The notes: a model not told the origin generated them from the letters alone. 43,772 nucleotides of DNA from K189A clade bacterium (GCA_018607725.1 JABBAY010000120.1:1-43772); one strand, 5' to 3'; counted from the first letter of the stretch, positions 1 to 7,958 are shown. Numbers and translations: made by a program.

Positions 1-78
1 ATACTGGCGTCACTGAGCGAAGTGAATCGACAAAAATTCGCCGATGTCATCGATACCATCAAACAAGACAAGGTCTAA
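1..78 (+). CDS. C-terminal end of a protein, possibly MarR-family regulator (partial)
   Basis: The first frame is open from the window edge to a TAA at 76-78 and gives 25 residues ending in DTIKQDKV. The segment is amphipathic and helical, with a 'LSEVNRQKF' stretch that resembles the last helix of MarR-type regulators, where a 'Leu-Ser-x-x-x-Arg' start of the final helix is common. This is only a resemblance: the DNA-binding part lies outside the window. A regulator here would fit the inverted repeat just downstream and the catabolic genes that follow. Any other small helical protein could end this way. Confidence 0.45.
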   Translation: MLASLSEVNRQKFADVIDTIKQDKV

Positions 79-103
79 TGTACGCTCCAAGAATTGAGCC
101 TTC

Positions 104-120
104 AACTGCTGACTGCAGTT
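104..120. promoter_or_regulatory. Inverted repeat, candidate operator
   Basis: AACTGC (104-109) and GCAGTT (115-120) are perfect reverse complements separated by TGACT. The 17-bp element lies between the upstream gene end and the dioxygenase start at 163. Its size fits the operators of dimeric winged-helix regulators such as MarR proteins. A function is inferred from position only. Confidence 0.3.
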
Positions 121-162
121 TGCTAAGTTAACCCCACTTACTCTTATTTTGGATTACTCACC

Positions 163-1572
163 ATGGCTACCCCGCTCCCTAAACACCCGAACTTACAAGG
201 CGCTTATCAACCCATTCAATTTGAATGTGACGCACCGGATCTGGTGATCAAGGGCGAGTTGCCTGCAGACTTGTACGGCACTTTTTATCGCAATGGCCCC
301 AACCCACAATACGCGCCCAGGGGCGACTATCACTGGTTTGCAGGTGACGGCATGATTCACGCTTTTCACATTGAGAATGGCCGGGTAGCCTACAAGAACC
401 GCTGGGTCAAAACCACCAAGTGGGAGCTGGAGCATGCTGCCGGTCGCGGTCTGTTCAGCGGCATGAATCCTCTGGACACAGATGAGTCAGTGCAGGGTTT
501 GGCCACCAACGGCCTGGCGAACACCAACATCGTCTGGCACGGCGGTAAACTCCTGGCGCTAGAAGAGGCTCATGCGCCTTTTGAGCTGGATCCCACCAGC
601 CTCGAATCTAAGGGCCCTTGGACCTTTGGTAACACACTGGTCGGGCCTATGACGGCACACCCGAAGATGGATCCTGAAACCGGTGAAATGATTTTCTTCG
701 GCTACAGTGTCGACGGCATGCTATCTAACAAGATGTCCTATCACGTGGTGAACCGGCATGGTGAACTCACTACTTCAGCATTTTTCGATGCGCCCTATGG
801 CGCCATGGTGCATGACTTTATTGTCACCCGCGACTTCGTATTATTTCCCATCATGCCGCTCACGGCGTCGCTGGATCGCGCCATGCAGGGTAAACCACCC
901 TTTGCCTGGGAGCCTGACAAGCAGAATATGATCGGCATTATGCCCCGTAGTGGCAGCGTCGAGGATATACGCTGGTTTGAAGGTGATCCGTCCTATGTAT
1001 TCCACCCGATGAATGCTTTCAATGTGGGCAACAAGATTACCTGTGACGTATCTCAGTATGGCGCAGCACCCCTATTTCCCAATGCTGACGGCTCAAAATC
1101 TGACCCTGCCAAAGCGCTGGCAAAACTCACTCGCTGGCACTTTGACCTGGATCAGCCGACCAACAGCTACAAGGTCGAGCAACTGGACGATGTCGCCTGT
1201 GAGTTTGGGCGGCTGGATGAACGCCACAGCGGCCTTGCGTACCGCTATGGCTACATGTTGTGTGCCGGCGCCAGCGCCAGCAAACCTTCATCATTGAATG
1301 CTATCGCACGAGTCGACCATCACACCGGGCAACGCCAAACACTCGATCTTGGTGCGCACATGACCCCATCGGAAGCGGTCTTCGTGCCTCGCGCTGACGA
1401 CGCACCGGAAGGCACTGGATATTTATTGGCGAACGTTTATGACGCCACCATCGACAAGAGTCATCTTATCGTTCTGGATGCCGAGAATGTTGCAGCCGGC
1501 CCACTCGCGACCGCCTATCTCGATCACCGGATGCCCTTAGGTTTTCACGGTAACTGGCGGCCGGGACAGTGA
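163..1572 (+). CDS. Carotenoid oxygenase (RPE65/CCD) family dioxygenase
   Basis: This 469-residue protein has the length and layout of the carotenoid-cleavage dioxygenase family, a seven-bladed propeller with a non-haem Fe(II) held by four histidines that splits a C=C bond with O2. The four expected histidines are visible: H166 in TAHPKMDP, H217 in MVHDFIVT, H281 in VFHPMNAF and H462 in GFHGNW near the C terminus. The N-terminal FYRNGPNPQY and HWFAGDGMIHA segments are also typical. Bacterial members cleave carotenoids, apocarotenoids or lignin-type stilbenes, and sequence alone does not say which. It stands alone on its strand, facing an acyl-CoA synthetase that could activate an acid product; that link is inferred. 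The ATG at 163 follows a weak GGA. Confidence 0.93.
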   Translation: MATPLPKHPNLQGAYQPIQFECDAPDLVIKGELPADLYGTFYRNGPNPQYAPRGDYHWFAGDGMIHAFHIENGRVAYKNRWVKTTKWELEHAAGRGLFSGMNPLDTDESVQGLATNGLANTNIVWHGGKLLALEEAHAPFELDPTSLESKGPWTFGNTLVGPMTAHPKMDPETGEMIFFGYSVDGMLSNKMSYHVVNRHGELTTSAFFDAPYGAMVHDFIVTRDFVLFPIMPLTASLDRAMQGKPPFAWEPDKQNMIGIMPRSGSVEDIRWFEGDPSYVFHPMNAFNVGNKITCDVSQYGAAPLFPNADGSKSDPAKALAKLTRWHFDLDQPTNSYKVEQLDDVACEFGRLDERHSGLAYRYGYMLCAGASASKPSSLNAIARVDHHTGQRQTLDLGAHMTPSEAVFVPRADDAPEGTGYLLANVYDATIDKSHLIVLDAENVAAGPLATAYLDHRMPLGFHGNWRPGQ

Positions 1573-1581
1573 TGCCTGGCG

Positions 1582-1602
1582 ATGAATCAGCTACTGATTC
1601 AT
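1582..1602. terminator. Hairpin between convergent genes, possible bidirectional terminator
   Basis: ATGAATCAG (1582-1590) pairs perfectly with CTGATTCAT (1594-1602) across a 3-nt loop. It lies in the 71-bp gap between the convergent dioxygenase and acyl-CoA synthetase genes, where a terminator is expected for both. There is no T-tract on either side, so intrinsic termination is uncertain. Confidence 0.4.
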
Positions 1603-1643
1603 TGCCACCACCGGGGTAGCGTTACTATCTTGCTTGGCCCTTG

Positions 1644-3254
1644 CTAAGACGATTTGATCGGTTGCAACCGGGCACGCAACTCGTTCTTGGCAACTTTTTC
1701 AAGGGTCGAGCGTGGTAGTGAACTCACTATATGGACGTCTCGCACCACTTTGAAATCCGCCAGATTGACCATGCAGTGGCCGATGATATCCTGAGTTAAA
1801 TCCTCCGCCGACAGGCCCAAGCCCTTGGCACTCGGAATAACAAACACCACGGGCACCTCATCCAACATATCATGCTTCTGCGCGACCACCGCGCACTCTT
1901 CCACCAAGCCGGTTTGCATGATGACACTTTCGATCTCAGAGGCCGCCACATTTTCGGCGCCCACTTTGAGCATATCCTTCTCACGGTCACTAAAAAACAG
2001 CCAGCCATCAGCATCGCTGCGCACTATATCACCAGTGTTAAACCAGCCATCGGCGTCAAAGGCAACTTCGGTGGCCTGGTCGTTGCGATAGTATTCCTTA
2101 AACAACGAAACCCCAGGAACTCCTCGGATAAACAGTAGCCCTTTTTCCTCTGCAGCCACCACCTGACCCGCGGCATTACGGATCTGTATTTCATACTCAG
2201 GGGCAGCACGACCAAGACTGCCGTGGGGACCGGGATGATCGACATCGGTGACAATGCCGTGAGTCAACGTTTCAGTCATGCCCCACCAGCCAATAGTATC
2301 AACGCCAAAGTGCTGTCCGACTGCCGGCAGGTTCGCAGGGCCACCCCAGAATCGCATCTGATGTTGCGGCACGGCCTGAGACATCAACGCTTTGAACGCA
2401 AAGGGAATCATCGACACCCAGGTGACTTGATGTTTCAAGCACAGGGGCCAAAATCGCGAGGCCGAGAACTTGGGCTGCAGGACTATCGTGCCACCGGACC
2501 AGTGCGTAGCAAGCATGGAATAGCCTTGCGCATTGGTATGAAACAACGGCATATACACCAACGTGATATCGTCACGACGCAACCGCATATGGATGGCAGA
2601 CACCTTCCCGGCCCATAGACCATTCGCATGGGTCCAGAGCACCGCCTTGGGCCGCGAAGTAGTCCCCGATGTAAACTGAACACTGAGGTTTCTGCTAGAC
2701 AAGCGTTCCAACCCTGGCAGGGCATCGTCGGTAAACACGTCCGCGTAATGCAGGCCTTGAATAGCCTCGCAGACATCACTGTACCGTGGGTCAATCTCAC
2801 CGGCATCATGATCAGTGACCACCACAAACTGCAGTGCCGGACAGGCATCCCGCACCAGACGCGCAAACGCTGGCTGCGTGATGGCACATACTGCGGCCGT
2901 ATGTTGCGCAAAATATTCCAGGTCACGGGCCACCGAATGCGTGTTGGTTGATACGGCGACAGCACCCAGCATCGCGCAGGCGTACCAACTGACGACAAAC
3001 TCAGGGGAGTTATCTAGATGGACCAAGACGAAGTCGCCGGCTTCGATGCCACGCTGATGGAGCCCAGCGGCCAGCCGACGAGCCTGCGTATACAGCTCGG
3101 CATAGGTGAGCACCTGCTCTTCGCCGCTGAATGGCGCCCAGATCAAACAGGGCTTATCAGGCTGCCGCTGAACCCATTGCTGAAGCAGCCAGGGCACATC
3201 CAGACCGGACATAGACTGTTCACGGGCAGCACTAATCTGTTCTTGCAATGGCAT
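1644..3254 (-). CDS. AMP-dependent acyl-CoA synthetase/ligase
   Basis: This 536-residue member of the ANL superfamily should activate a carboxylic acid to an acyl-adenylate and then an acyl-CoA. The phosphate-binding loop FTSGTTSRPKAV lies at residues 194-205. The adenine/acyl-site motif GWWGMTETLTHG, the GWFNTGDIV motif with its ribose-binding Asp, the hinge EKDMLKVGAENV, and a C-terminal LPRSTLEKVAKNEL with a lysine in the catalytic position are all present, so the enzyme looks complete. The acid substrate is not predictable; the family includes medium-chain, aromatic and carnitine/crotonobetaine ligases. It converges with the carotenoid-oxygenase gene and diverges from the CysH-like gene. 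The ATG at 3254 has a modest AAGG upstream. Confidence 0.9.
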   Translation of the reverse strand: MPLQEQISAAREQSMSGLDVPWLLQQWVQRQPDKPCLIWAPFSGEEQVLTYAELYTQARRLAAGLHQRGIEAGDFVLVHLDNSPEFVVSWYACAMLGAVAVSTNTHSVARDLEYFAQHTAAVCAITQPAFARLVRDACPALQFVVVTDHDAGEIDPRYSDVCEAIQGLHYADVFTDDALPGLERLSSRNLSVQFTSGTTSRPKAVLWTHANGLWAGKVSAIHMRLRRDDITLVYMPLFHTNAQGYSMLATHWSGGTIVLQPKFSASRFWPLCLKHQVTWVSMIPFAFKALMSQAVPQHQMRFWGGPANLPAVGQHFGVDTIGWWGMTETLTHGIVTDVDHPGPHGSLGRAAPEYEIQIRNAAGQVVAAEEKGLLFIRGVPGVSLFKEYYRNDQATEVAFDADGWFNTGDIVRSDADGWLFFSDREKDMLKVGAENVAASEIESVIMQTGLVEECAVVAQKHDMLDEVPVVFVIPSAKGLGLSAEDLTQDIIGHCMVNLADFKVVRDVHIVSSLPRSTLEKVAKNELRARLQPIKSS

Positions 3255-3330
3255 TTATGTTCGCACCTTTATCGAGGACGGAATCAAGCTCACGGGCGAG
3301 TCATCTCACACCAGCTTGCGTGCATATATA

Positions 3331-3344
3331 CCATTTCCAAATGG
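3331..3344. promoter_or_regulatory. Palindrome in divergent intergenic region, candidate operator
   Basis: CCATTT (3331-3336) and AAATGG (3339-3344) form a perfect 6+6 inverted repeat around CC. It lies in an AT-rich 226-bp gap between the divergent acyl-CoA synthetase and CysH-like genes. An operator role is inferred from symmetry and location. Confidence 0.25.
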
Positions 3345-3480
3345 GATCGGATACCCACAGAAAAACGAGAAAAAGATATATGCAAATAGTTTTATATTCT
3401 TTTTAATTCTTAACGTTCCTCCATAAACTCCGCCCATCGTTATGACCCAGGGCCGTTTGAGCCCATTGAAGGACTTATCT

Positions 3481-4161
3481 ATGAGCTTGGACATTACCAG
3501 ACAAACACAGGCAGAAACCGCAGCACTGACCTTCCACGCCAGTGCCGATCTGATCGCACTGAACTCACAATTCAGAAACAACAAGCCCAGTGAGATCATG
3601 CGGTTCTCCATCGAGCAGGCTAAGAACCCGATTATTTTTACCAATTTTCGCCCGATGGCTATCGCATTTCTGCATCTTGCAACGCAGTTCAAGCAGAACA
3701 TTCCTGTCATTTGGGTCGATCATGGCTTCAACACACCCGCAACTTACCGCCACATCAGCCGTGTCGTGGAATACCTGAACCTCAACTTGCAGGTCTACTC
3801 GCCGAAAATGTCCGCGGCCCATTACACCGCTGTTCATGGCCCGATACCAGAGCTCGACACTCCGGCCCATGACCTGTTCTCCCGCATCGTAAAACTCGAA
3901 CCCTTCGATCGCGCCATGGCCGACTTCGCGCCAGATATCTGGCTGAATGGCATACGCCATGACCAGAACGCTTATCGTAAAGATCTGCATATCTTCACCT
4001 TTGGTAGCCACAACACGGTGCGGGTCGCTCCCATGTTCCACCTGACAGAAGCCGATGTGGAAAAATATATTCTCGACCGTGACCTGCCCGATAACCTTGA
4101 CTACTTCGACCCGACCAAGGGTGAAGAACATCGAGAGTGCGGCCTGATGATGCGCCAGTAA
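3481..4161 (+). CDS. PAPS reductase (CysH) family protein with altered PP-loop
   Basis: The 226-residue protein aligns by eye with E. coli CysH over its whole length. IPVIWVDHGFNTPATYR (residues 74-90) matches the 'VILTDTGYLFPETYR' segment, WLNGIRHDQN (154-163) matches the substrate-binding 'WFAGLRREQS', and the C-terminal HRECGL (218-222) carries the redox cysteine, here C220. The nucleotide-binding PP-loop is not conserved: the 'SSSFG' of CysH is replaced by TNFRP at 54-58. It lacks the extra CC pairs of iron-sulfur APS reductases. No other cys assimilation gene adjoins it, so it may act on a different substrate. I chose ATG 3481, preceded by AAGGA; an upstream in-frame start at 3442 would add 13 residues. 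Confidence 0.8.
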   Translation: MSLDITRQTQAETAALTFHASADLIALNSQFRNNKPSEIMRFSIEQAKNPIIFTNFRPMAIAFLHLATQFKQNIPVIWVDHGFNTPATYRHISRVVEYLNLNLQVYSPKMSAAHYTAVHGPIPELDTPAHDLFSRIVKLEPFDRAMADFAPDIWLNGIRHDQNAYRKDLHIFTFGSHNTVRVAPMFHLTEADVEKYILDRDLPDNLDYFDPTKGEEHRECGLMMRQ

Positions 4162-4343
4162 ATCGCCGTCCCCCGCAAACTATGCGCTGATCGCGCTATC
4201 ACGACGCCGGCTTATCAAAGGGTAAACCTAAAAGGTATCCGTGACCTCTAAATTGCGCACAATCCCACCCTTGTAGATGTGGTTAAGGGTTGGTGTCCTA
4301 AAGGGTAGGTGGCGTTAATGTACCGAATTTTCTTCTTGTCGTC

Positions 4344-4373
4344 TTGACACTAACCAATTCACAGGGGCATAAA
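4344..4373 (+). promoter_or_regulatory. Candidate sigma70-type promoter for the flavin monooxygenase gene
   Basis: TTGACA at 4344-4349 is a perfect -35 hexamer. CATAAA/ATAAAT at 4368-4374 is a fair -10 with an 18-19 bp spacer, followed by an A-rich start region. The coding ATG lies at 4421. It sits in a 259-bp gap after the CysH-like gene, which suggests the flavin pair has its own promoter. Confidence 0.45.
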
Positions 4374-4420
4374 TAAAAAAGATTCGCTACACTGCATGGG
4401 ACAACCATGAGGAACTCAGC

Positions 4421-5590
4421 ATGCTGAACACGCATGAGCTTGAAATCATTGAAGCCGCACAAGATCTGTGTGGCGAACTCCTGCAGCGCGGGCATGAAAT
4501 CGACACGCTGCGGCAGCTCCCCCAGGAACTGGCTGATCGAATGGCTGAGGTGGGCTTATACCGCTTGATTACACCCACTGAGCTCGGCGGACTGGGTTTT
4601 AGCCCCGAAGCACTGTGCCGTATCTGCGAAACTCTGGCGAGCGCCAATGGCTCGACCGCTTGGTGCGTGTTCATTGGCAGTACATCTCAATATCTGCTCG
4701 GGGCTCTACCGGATGTCCAGATCGAGAAAATGCTGACGAACCCGAACGTGATTACTAGCGGTGTATTCGCCGACAGCGGGACGGCCATGTTTCAGGAACG
4801 CGGTGGTCAAGCCGGCTATCTCATCAACGGTCATTGGCGTTGGGGCTCTAGTTGCCACAATGCCAGCTGGATTTCAGGCGGTGTTCACGAAGTCGACAAC
4901 TGTGGTCAACCTGTCATCCGAGATGCCCCCTTAAGTCGAGTCTTCTTTCAACCAACTGAGATCCAAATTCTTGACAACTGGCATGTCTCCGGGCTGCGAG
5001 GATCAGGCTCTAGTGACTACGTTGCAGACAACGTCTGGGTGCCCCGTGAGCGTTTATCCACAAGCATCGAATATACAGACCATGCCACACGACCGATTTA
5101 TCGATTCCCACGCTTTGCCTTACTGGGCGCGCCGATCGGCGCAATTTGTTTAGGCATGGCACGCAGCTCAATCAACGAGGTCATCAAGATCGCGCAGGAG
5201 AAAACCCCTCAGGGTAGTCGTCGAACATTAGCGATGCGGTCGTCGCTTCACAAGGACCTCGCCGATGCCGATACCAAATTACAGGCTGCGCGCGCCTGGC
5301 TCTATCAGACTATCGATAGCGCCTGGATCAATGCCCAGAACAATGATGACACCCTGGAATCACGCCGCGCGATTCGAACAGCGAATGTGCATGCCGTAAC
5401 AACCGCGATAGAAGTCATCGACCGCATGTACACCGTCGTTGGGGGTACATCGGTGTTTGAGACCTCATGTTTGCAGCAGCACTTTCGAGATGTTCACGTC
5501 GCCTCACAGCATATGATGGTAGGCGAAGCAGTCATGGAGATGGCGGGCCGGGTACTGATTGGCCTGGACGATACCGGCCCGGGTCTGTGA
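4421..5590 (+). CDS. Acyl-CoA-dehydrogenase-fold flavin-dependent monooxygenase/oxidoreductase
   Basis: The 389-residue protein has the acyl-CoA dehydrogenase fold: an N-terminal helical domain (about 1-115), a central beta domain and a C-terminal helical bundle of the 'type 2' kind. TPTELGGLGFS (51-61), GHWRWGSSCHNASW (137-150) and GLRGSGSSD (191-199) are typical of group D two-component monooxygenases such as HsaA and of related desulfurisation or nitroalkane enzymes. FRDVHVASQHMM near the C terminus supports the same group. Such enzymes use reduced flavin from a partner reductase, and none is evident here. The LLM-type flavoprotein gene follows 67 bp downstream and is probably co-transcribed. 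A true CoA-ester dehydrogenase cannot be excluded. The ATG follows a GGA. Confidence 0.85.
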   Translation: MLNTHELEIIEAAQDLCGELLQRGHEIDTLRQLPQELADRMAEVGLYRLITPTELGGLGFSPEALCRICETLASANGSTAWCVFIGSTSQYLLGALPDVQIEKMLTNPNVITSGVFADSGTAMFQERGGQAGYLINGHWRWGSSCHNASWISGGVHEVDNCGQPVIRDAPLSRVFFQPTEIQILDNWHVSGLRGSGSSDYVADNVWVPRERLSTSIEYTDHATRPIYRFPRFALLGAPIGAICLGMARSSINEVIKIAQEKTPQGSRRTLAMRSSLHKDLADADTKLQAARAWLYQTIDSAWINAQNNDDTLESRRAIRTANVHAVTTAIEVIDRMYTVVGGTSVFETSCLQQHFRDVHVASQHMMVGEAVMEMAGRVLIGLDDTGPGL

Positions 5591-5657
5591 CATGCCATCG
5601 GGTGCTTAGCCATCAGCTAACACCCCACTGCTGACTATTTAAAAACTGGAGAGTCAC

Positions 5658-6593
5658 TTGAAGTTAAAGTTTGGCCTAGCAACCCCCAGTACTCTGTGGG
5701 GCATGGATATTGAAGCCCGCAGAGACACCCTCAGCCAAATTGCTGATTGTGGATTTGATCATTTATTTATGGCGGATCACGTCTCATTTAGGGACGGCTC
5801 GGGAACAGACGGATTTGTAGAGGTTGCCGCCCTGTCGCAACTGCACCCAACCATCGGCGTCATGATTAGTATTTATTTGCTACCTCTGCGGCATCCGCTG
5901 CCAGTCGCGCGCCAACTTGCCACGATGGCCAGAATAGCCCCCGGGCGCATGACCTTCGGTGTCGGTATCGGTGGCGAAGATCGTCATGAAATCGAGATTT
6001 GCGGTGTTAACCCTGCGACCCGCGGCGCCCTGACCAACGAGTCACTGGCTATTATTCGCGGTTTGATGAACGGCGAAGAACTGACGTTTCATGGTAAACA
6101 CTTTACTATCGAACAGGCGCGAATTCGGCCAAAGCCAAGCCAAGCCATACCGATTATTGTTGGCGGTCGGTCCAATGCAGCCCTACGCCGCGCCGCAATT
6201 TATGCTGACGGTTGGATCGGAGTCTGGTGTTCGGCAAAGCGCTATGCAGAGGCAACCGGTTTGATTGATGAGTACGCCCAGGCCGCTAATCGCACCGTCC
6301 CGCAATGGTTACATGGCTATCAACCCTGGATTGGCGTCGATTCTGACCCAGTTAAAGCCAGGGAAGTGGTGAAACAGGCCATGGAGAAATTTTACCATGT
6401 ACCCTTTGAAAAATTTGAACGCTATACCCCCTTCGGCACCCCGGCACAGGTTGCCGAGCAACTCGCGCCCTATATCGACTCAGGTTGTCGGTTGTTTAAC
6501 CTGAAGGTCTGCGCGCAAGCGCCAGAGGAGGAAGTTGATCTCGGCGGCGAAGTACTCAGCATCTTGTCAAAAATGCATCAAGATCAAATTTAA
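5658..6593 (+). CDS. LLM class flavin-dependent (FMN or F420) oxidoreductase
   Basis: This 311-residue protein belongs to the luciferase-like TIM-barrel family. It has the usual N-terminal KFGLATPSTLWG strand, FDHLFMADHVSF, the LATMARIAPGRMTFGVGIGG segment that lines the flavin site, and IPIIVGGRSNAALRRAA, in which the GGR motif binds the cofactor phosphate. Members oxidise or reduce diverse substrates using FMNH2 or F420. Translation appears to start at TTG 5658, with GGAG eight bases upstream; no better in-frame ATG gives the full first strand. It follows the acyl-CoA-dehydrogenase-like gene and converges with the SDR, whose stop is 26 bp away. Cofactor and substrate cannot be decided here. 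Confidence 0.88.
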   Translation: MKLKFGLATPSTLWGMDIEARRDTLSQIADCGFDHLFMADHVSFRDGSGTDGFVEVAALSQLHPTIGVMISIYLLPLRHPLPVARQLATMARIAPGRMTFGVGIGGEDRHEIEICGVNPATRGALTNESLAIIRGLMNGEELTFHGKHFTIEQARIRPKPSQAIPIIVGGRSNAALRRAAIYADGWIGVWCSAKRYAEATGLIDEYAQAANRTVPQWLHGYQPWIGVDSDPVKAREVVKQAMEKFYHVPFEKFERYTPFGTPAQVAEQLAPYIDSGCRLFNLKVCAQAPEEEVDLGGEVLSILSKMHQDQI

Positions 6594-6619
6594 CAAGAAC
6601 ACTCCAGCGCTTAGGTGCT

Positions 6620-7429
6620 TTACTTGGTTGATATACCGCCATCGACTGCCACTATCTGACCCGTAATCATGCGCGCGTTATCCGAAGCATAAAATACTGC
6701 TAAATTGCCAATGTCCTCGGGTGTTTGTTCGCCACCAAGGGGGGTCATATCAGCGACGGTTGCCTCGAATATCTGGCGCAAGGACATATTCGCCAGCTCT
6801 GGTTGGCTAGCTTGCATCTGGGTCGTCAATAGCTCCCAGGCGCGGGTCCATAACAGCCCTGGGCAGATACAATTGACCCGGATTCTGCGTGGCGCAAGTT
6901 CCATGGCAAGGGTTTTAGTTAAATGTACGACACCCGCCTTGGCGGCACCATAGGCCGGCAGCATTGTCGTCGGACCAAGGGCAGCAATCGAGGCGATATT
7001 GATGATTGAGCCACCGTCACTCAGGTGCGGTACCGCCGCATTAGATGATGAAAATGCCGTTCTCAGGTTAAACATCAACTGTTCGTCCCAAACCTCGTCG
7101 CTCATACCCAAAAAGGCCGAATCTGATGCAGCGATTTCTTCGAATTGCGTCAAAGGACCGCCAATACCTGCATTGTTGACGAGAACATCTAGCTTGCCAT
7201 AGCGCCCGATTACTTGATTGACGGCGTCACGCATGGCAACCTGACTGGCCGCATCGGCCACCAAACCCATGGCGTCTTTACCGAGTTCTAACTCTGCCGC
7301 CTGGGTCATTGCTGCGTCTAGGTCGGTGACCACAACCGATGCCCCTTGCTGCACAAAACAGTGGGCAATACCCAACCCAATACCTCGCCCAGCCCCTGTG
7401 ATTAAAACAACTTTGCCTTGCAGACTCAT
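6620..7429 (-). CDS. Short-chain dehydrogenase/reductase (SDR)
   Basis: The 269-residue classical SDR has the TGAGRGIG dinucleotide loop at 11-18, an NNAG motif at 85-88, the active-site Ser in the INIASIAA strand, and Y160-x3-K164. D36 at the end of the second beta strand favours NAD over NADP, as is usual for the family. It differs from many SDRs by a longer insert (about 90-120) between NNAG and the next helix. I chose ATG 7429 because it opens directly into the Rossmann strand; a TTG at 7459 would add ten residues. It lies downstream of the MoaD-like gene on the same strand, with a 195-bp gap, so membership of the molybdenum-enzyme operon is possible but not shown. It probably oxidises or reduces an alcohol/ketone intermediate. 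Confidence 0.9.
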   Translation of the reverse strand: MSLQGKVVLITGAGRGIGLGIAHCFVQQGASVVVTDLDAAMTQAAELELGKDAMGLVADAASQVAMRDAVNQVIGRYGKLDVLVNNAGIGGPLTQFEEIAASDSAFLGMSDEVWDEQLMFNLRTAFSSSNAAVPHLSDGGSIINIASIAALGPTTMLPAYGAAKAGVVHLTKTLAMELAPRRIRVNCICPGLLWTRAWELLTTQMQASQPELANMSLRQIFEATVADMTPLGGEQTPEDIGNLAVFYASDNARMITGQIVAVDGGISTK

Positions 7430-7624
7430 TATGATTTCTCTGGCCAAATTAGATGGCAATGAAGATTCAGATCATTCACTAGTCCCAGCTCGTGCGGCGG
7501 GAACTGGCGTATTACGAAGGTGCACAACTCAGCAGAATGACTGCCGTTTCAGCTCAAAACATCAATGACGCTAGCGCTACCACGACCGGCTTTCGACTCA
7601 CTGGACGGTTCCTCTTTTGGTTGC

Positions 7625-7876
7625 CTAACCGCCCTGTATTCTCGGCATCAGGAATACTTCTGCCGCGTCAGCTGGAATTTTGGTATTCCAGTCATCCCGA
7701 TAAATTTGCCCATCAATCGCCACAGCAATACCCGCATCGATACGATCTGCCATGCGTGGGTAGCGTTCGGCCAACTTTGCAAACATCTCGCCGATCGTTT
7801 CGGCATGCAGCTCGATTGATTCTGCGCCATCCACTGCATCGCGTAAGGACGATGTCAGACTGATTCTGGGCATCAT
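7625..7876 (-). CDS. MoaD/ThiS-family ubiquitin-like small protein
   Basis: This 83-residue protein ends in PRIQGG. A beta-grasp fold with a terminal Gly-Gly is the hallmark of MoaD/ThiS sulfur carriers, which are adenylated and thiocarboxylated at the last glycine. The first strand (RISLTSSLRDAV), the helix IGEMFAKLAERYP and the strand IAVAIDGQIYRDD fit the fold. MoaD supplies sulfur for molybdopterin. The gene sits 82 bp downstream of the molybdenum-hydroxylase large subunit, on the same strand, so a dedicated role in cofactor supply or enzyme maturation is a reasonable inference. No MoaE, MoeB or ThiF partner is in the window. Two consecutive ATG codons open the frame after a clear GGAG. 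Confidence 0.8.
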   Translation of the reverse strand: MMPRISLTSSLRDAVDGAESIELHAETIGEMFAKLAERYPRMADRIDAGIAVAIDGQIYRDDWNTKIPADAAEVFLMPRIQGG

Positions 7877-7885
7877 TCAAACTCC

Positions 7886-7937
7886 GTCAGTTGATCAGAG
7901 GAATCCCCCTTTCGAATCAACAACTGACTCGAAAGGG
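7886..7937 (-). promoter_or_regulatory. Overlapping inverted repeats upstream of the MoaD-like gene
   Basis: Two complementary pairs interleave in the gap between the large-subunit stop and the MoaD-like start: 7886-7893 with 7921-7928 (8 bp, GTCAGTTG/CAACTGAC) and 7907-7915 with 7929-7937 (9 bp, CCCTTTCGA/TCGAAAGGG). In the minus-strand mRNA the arm at 7886-7893 abuts the GGAG ribosome-binding site at 7882-7885. The pairs probably form alternative hairpins that could tune translation of the small gene or stabilise the upstream message. There is no T-tract, so this is not a typical terminator. Confidence 0.35.
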
Positions 7938-7958
7938 TTGACTCCGATACGCGCAGCT

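Noticed and set aside
1582..1602. Strong rho-independent terminator between the dioxygenase and ligase
   Set aside because: The stem is good, but no T-tract follows in either direction, so it is listed only as a possible terminator.
2223..2618. 131-codon plus-strand frame inside the first acyl-CoA synthetase
   Set aside because: It is antisense to a gene with complete ANL motifs and has no independent support.
7886..7937. True H-type pseudoknot upstream of the MoaD-like gene
   Set aside because: The two stems have no nucleotide between two adjacent arms, so both cannot form fully at once; alternative hairpins are more likely.
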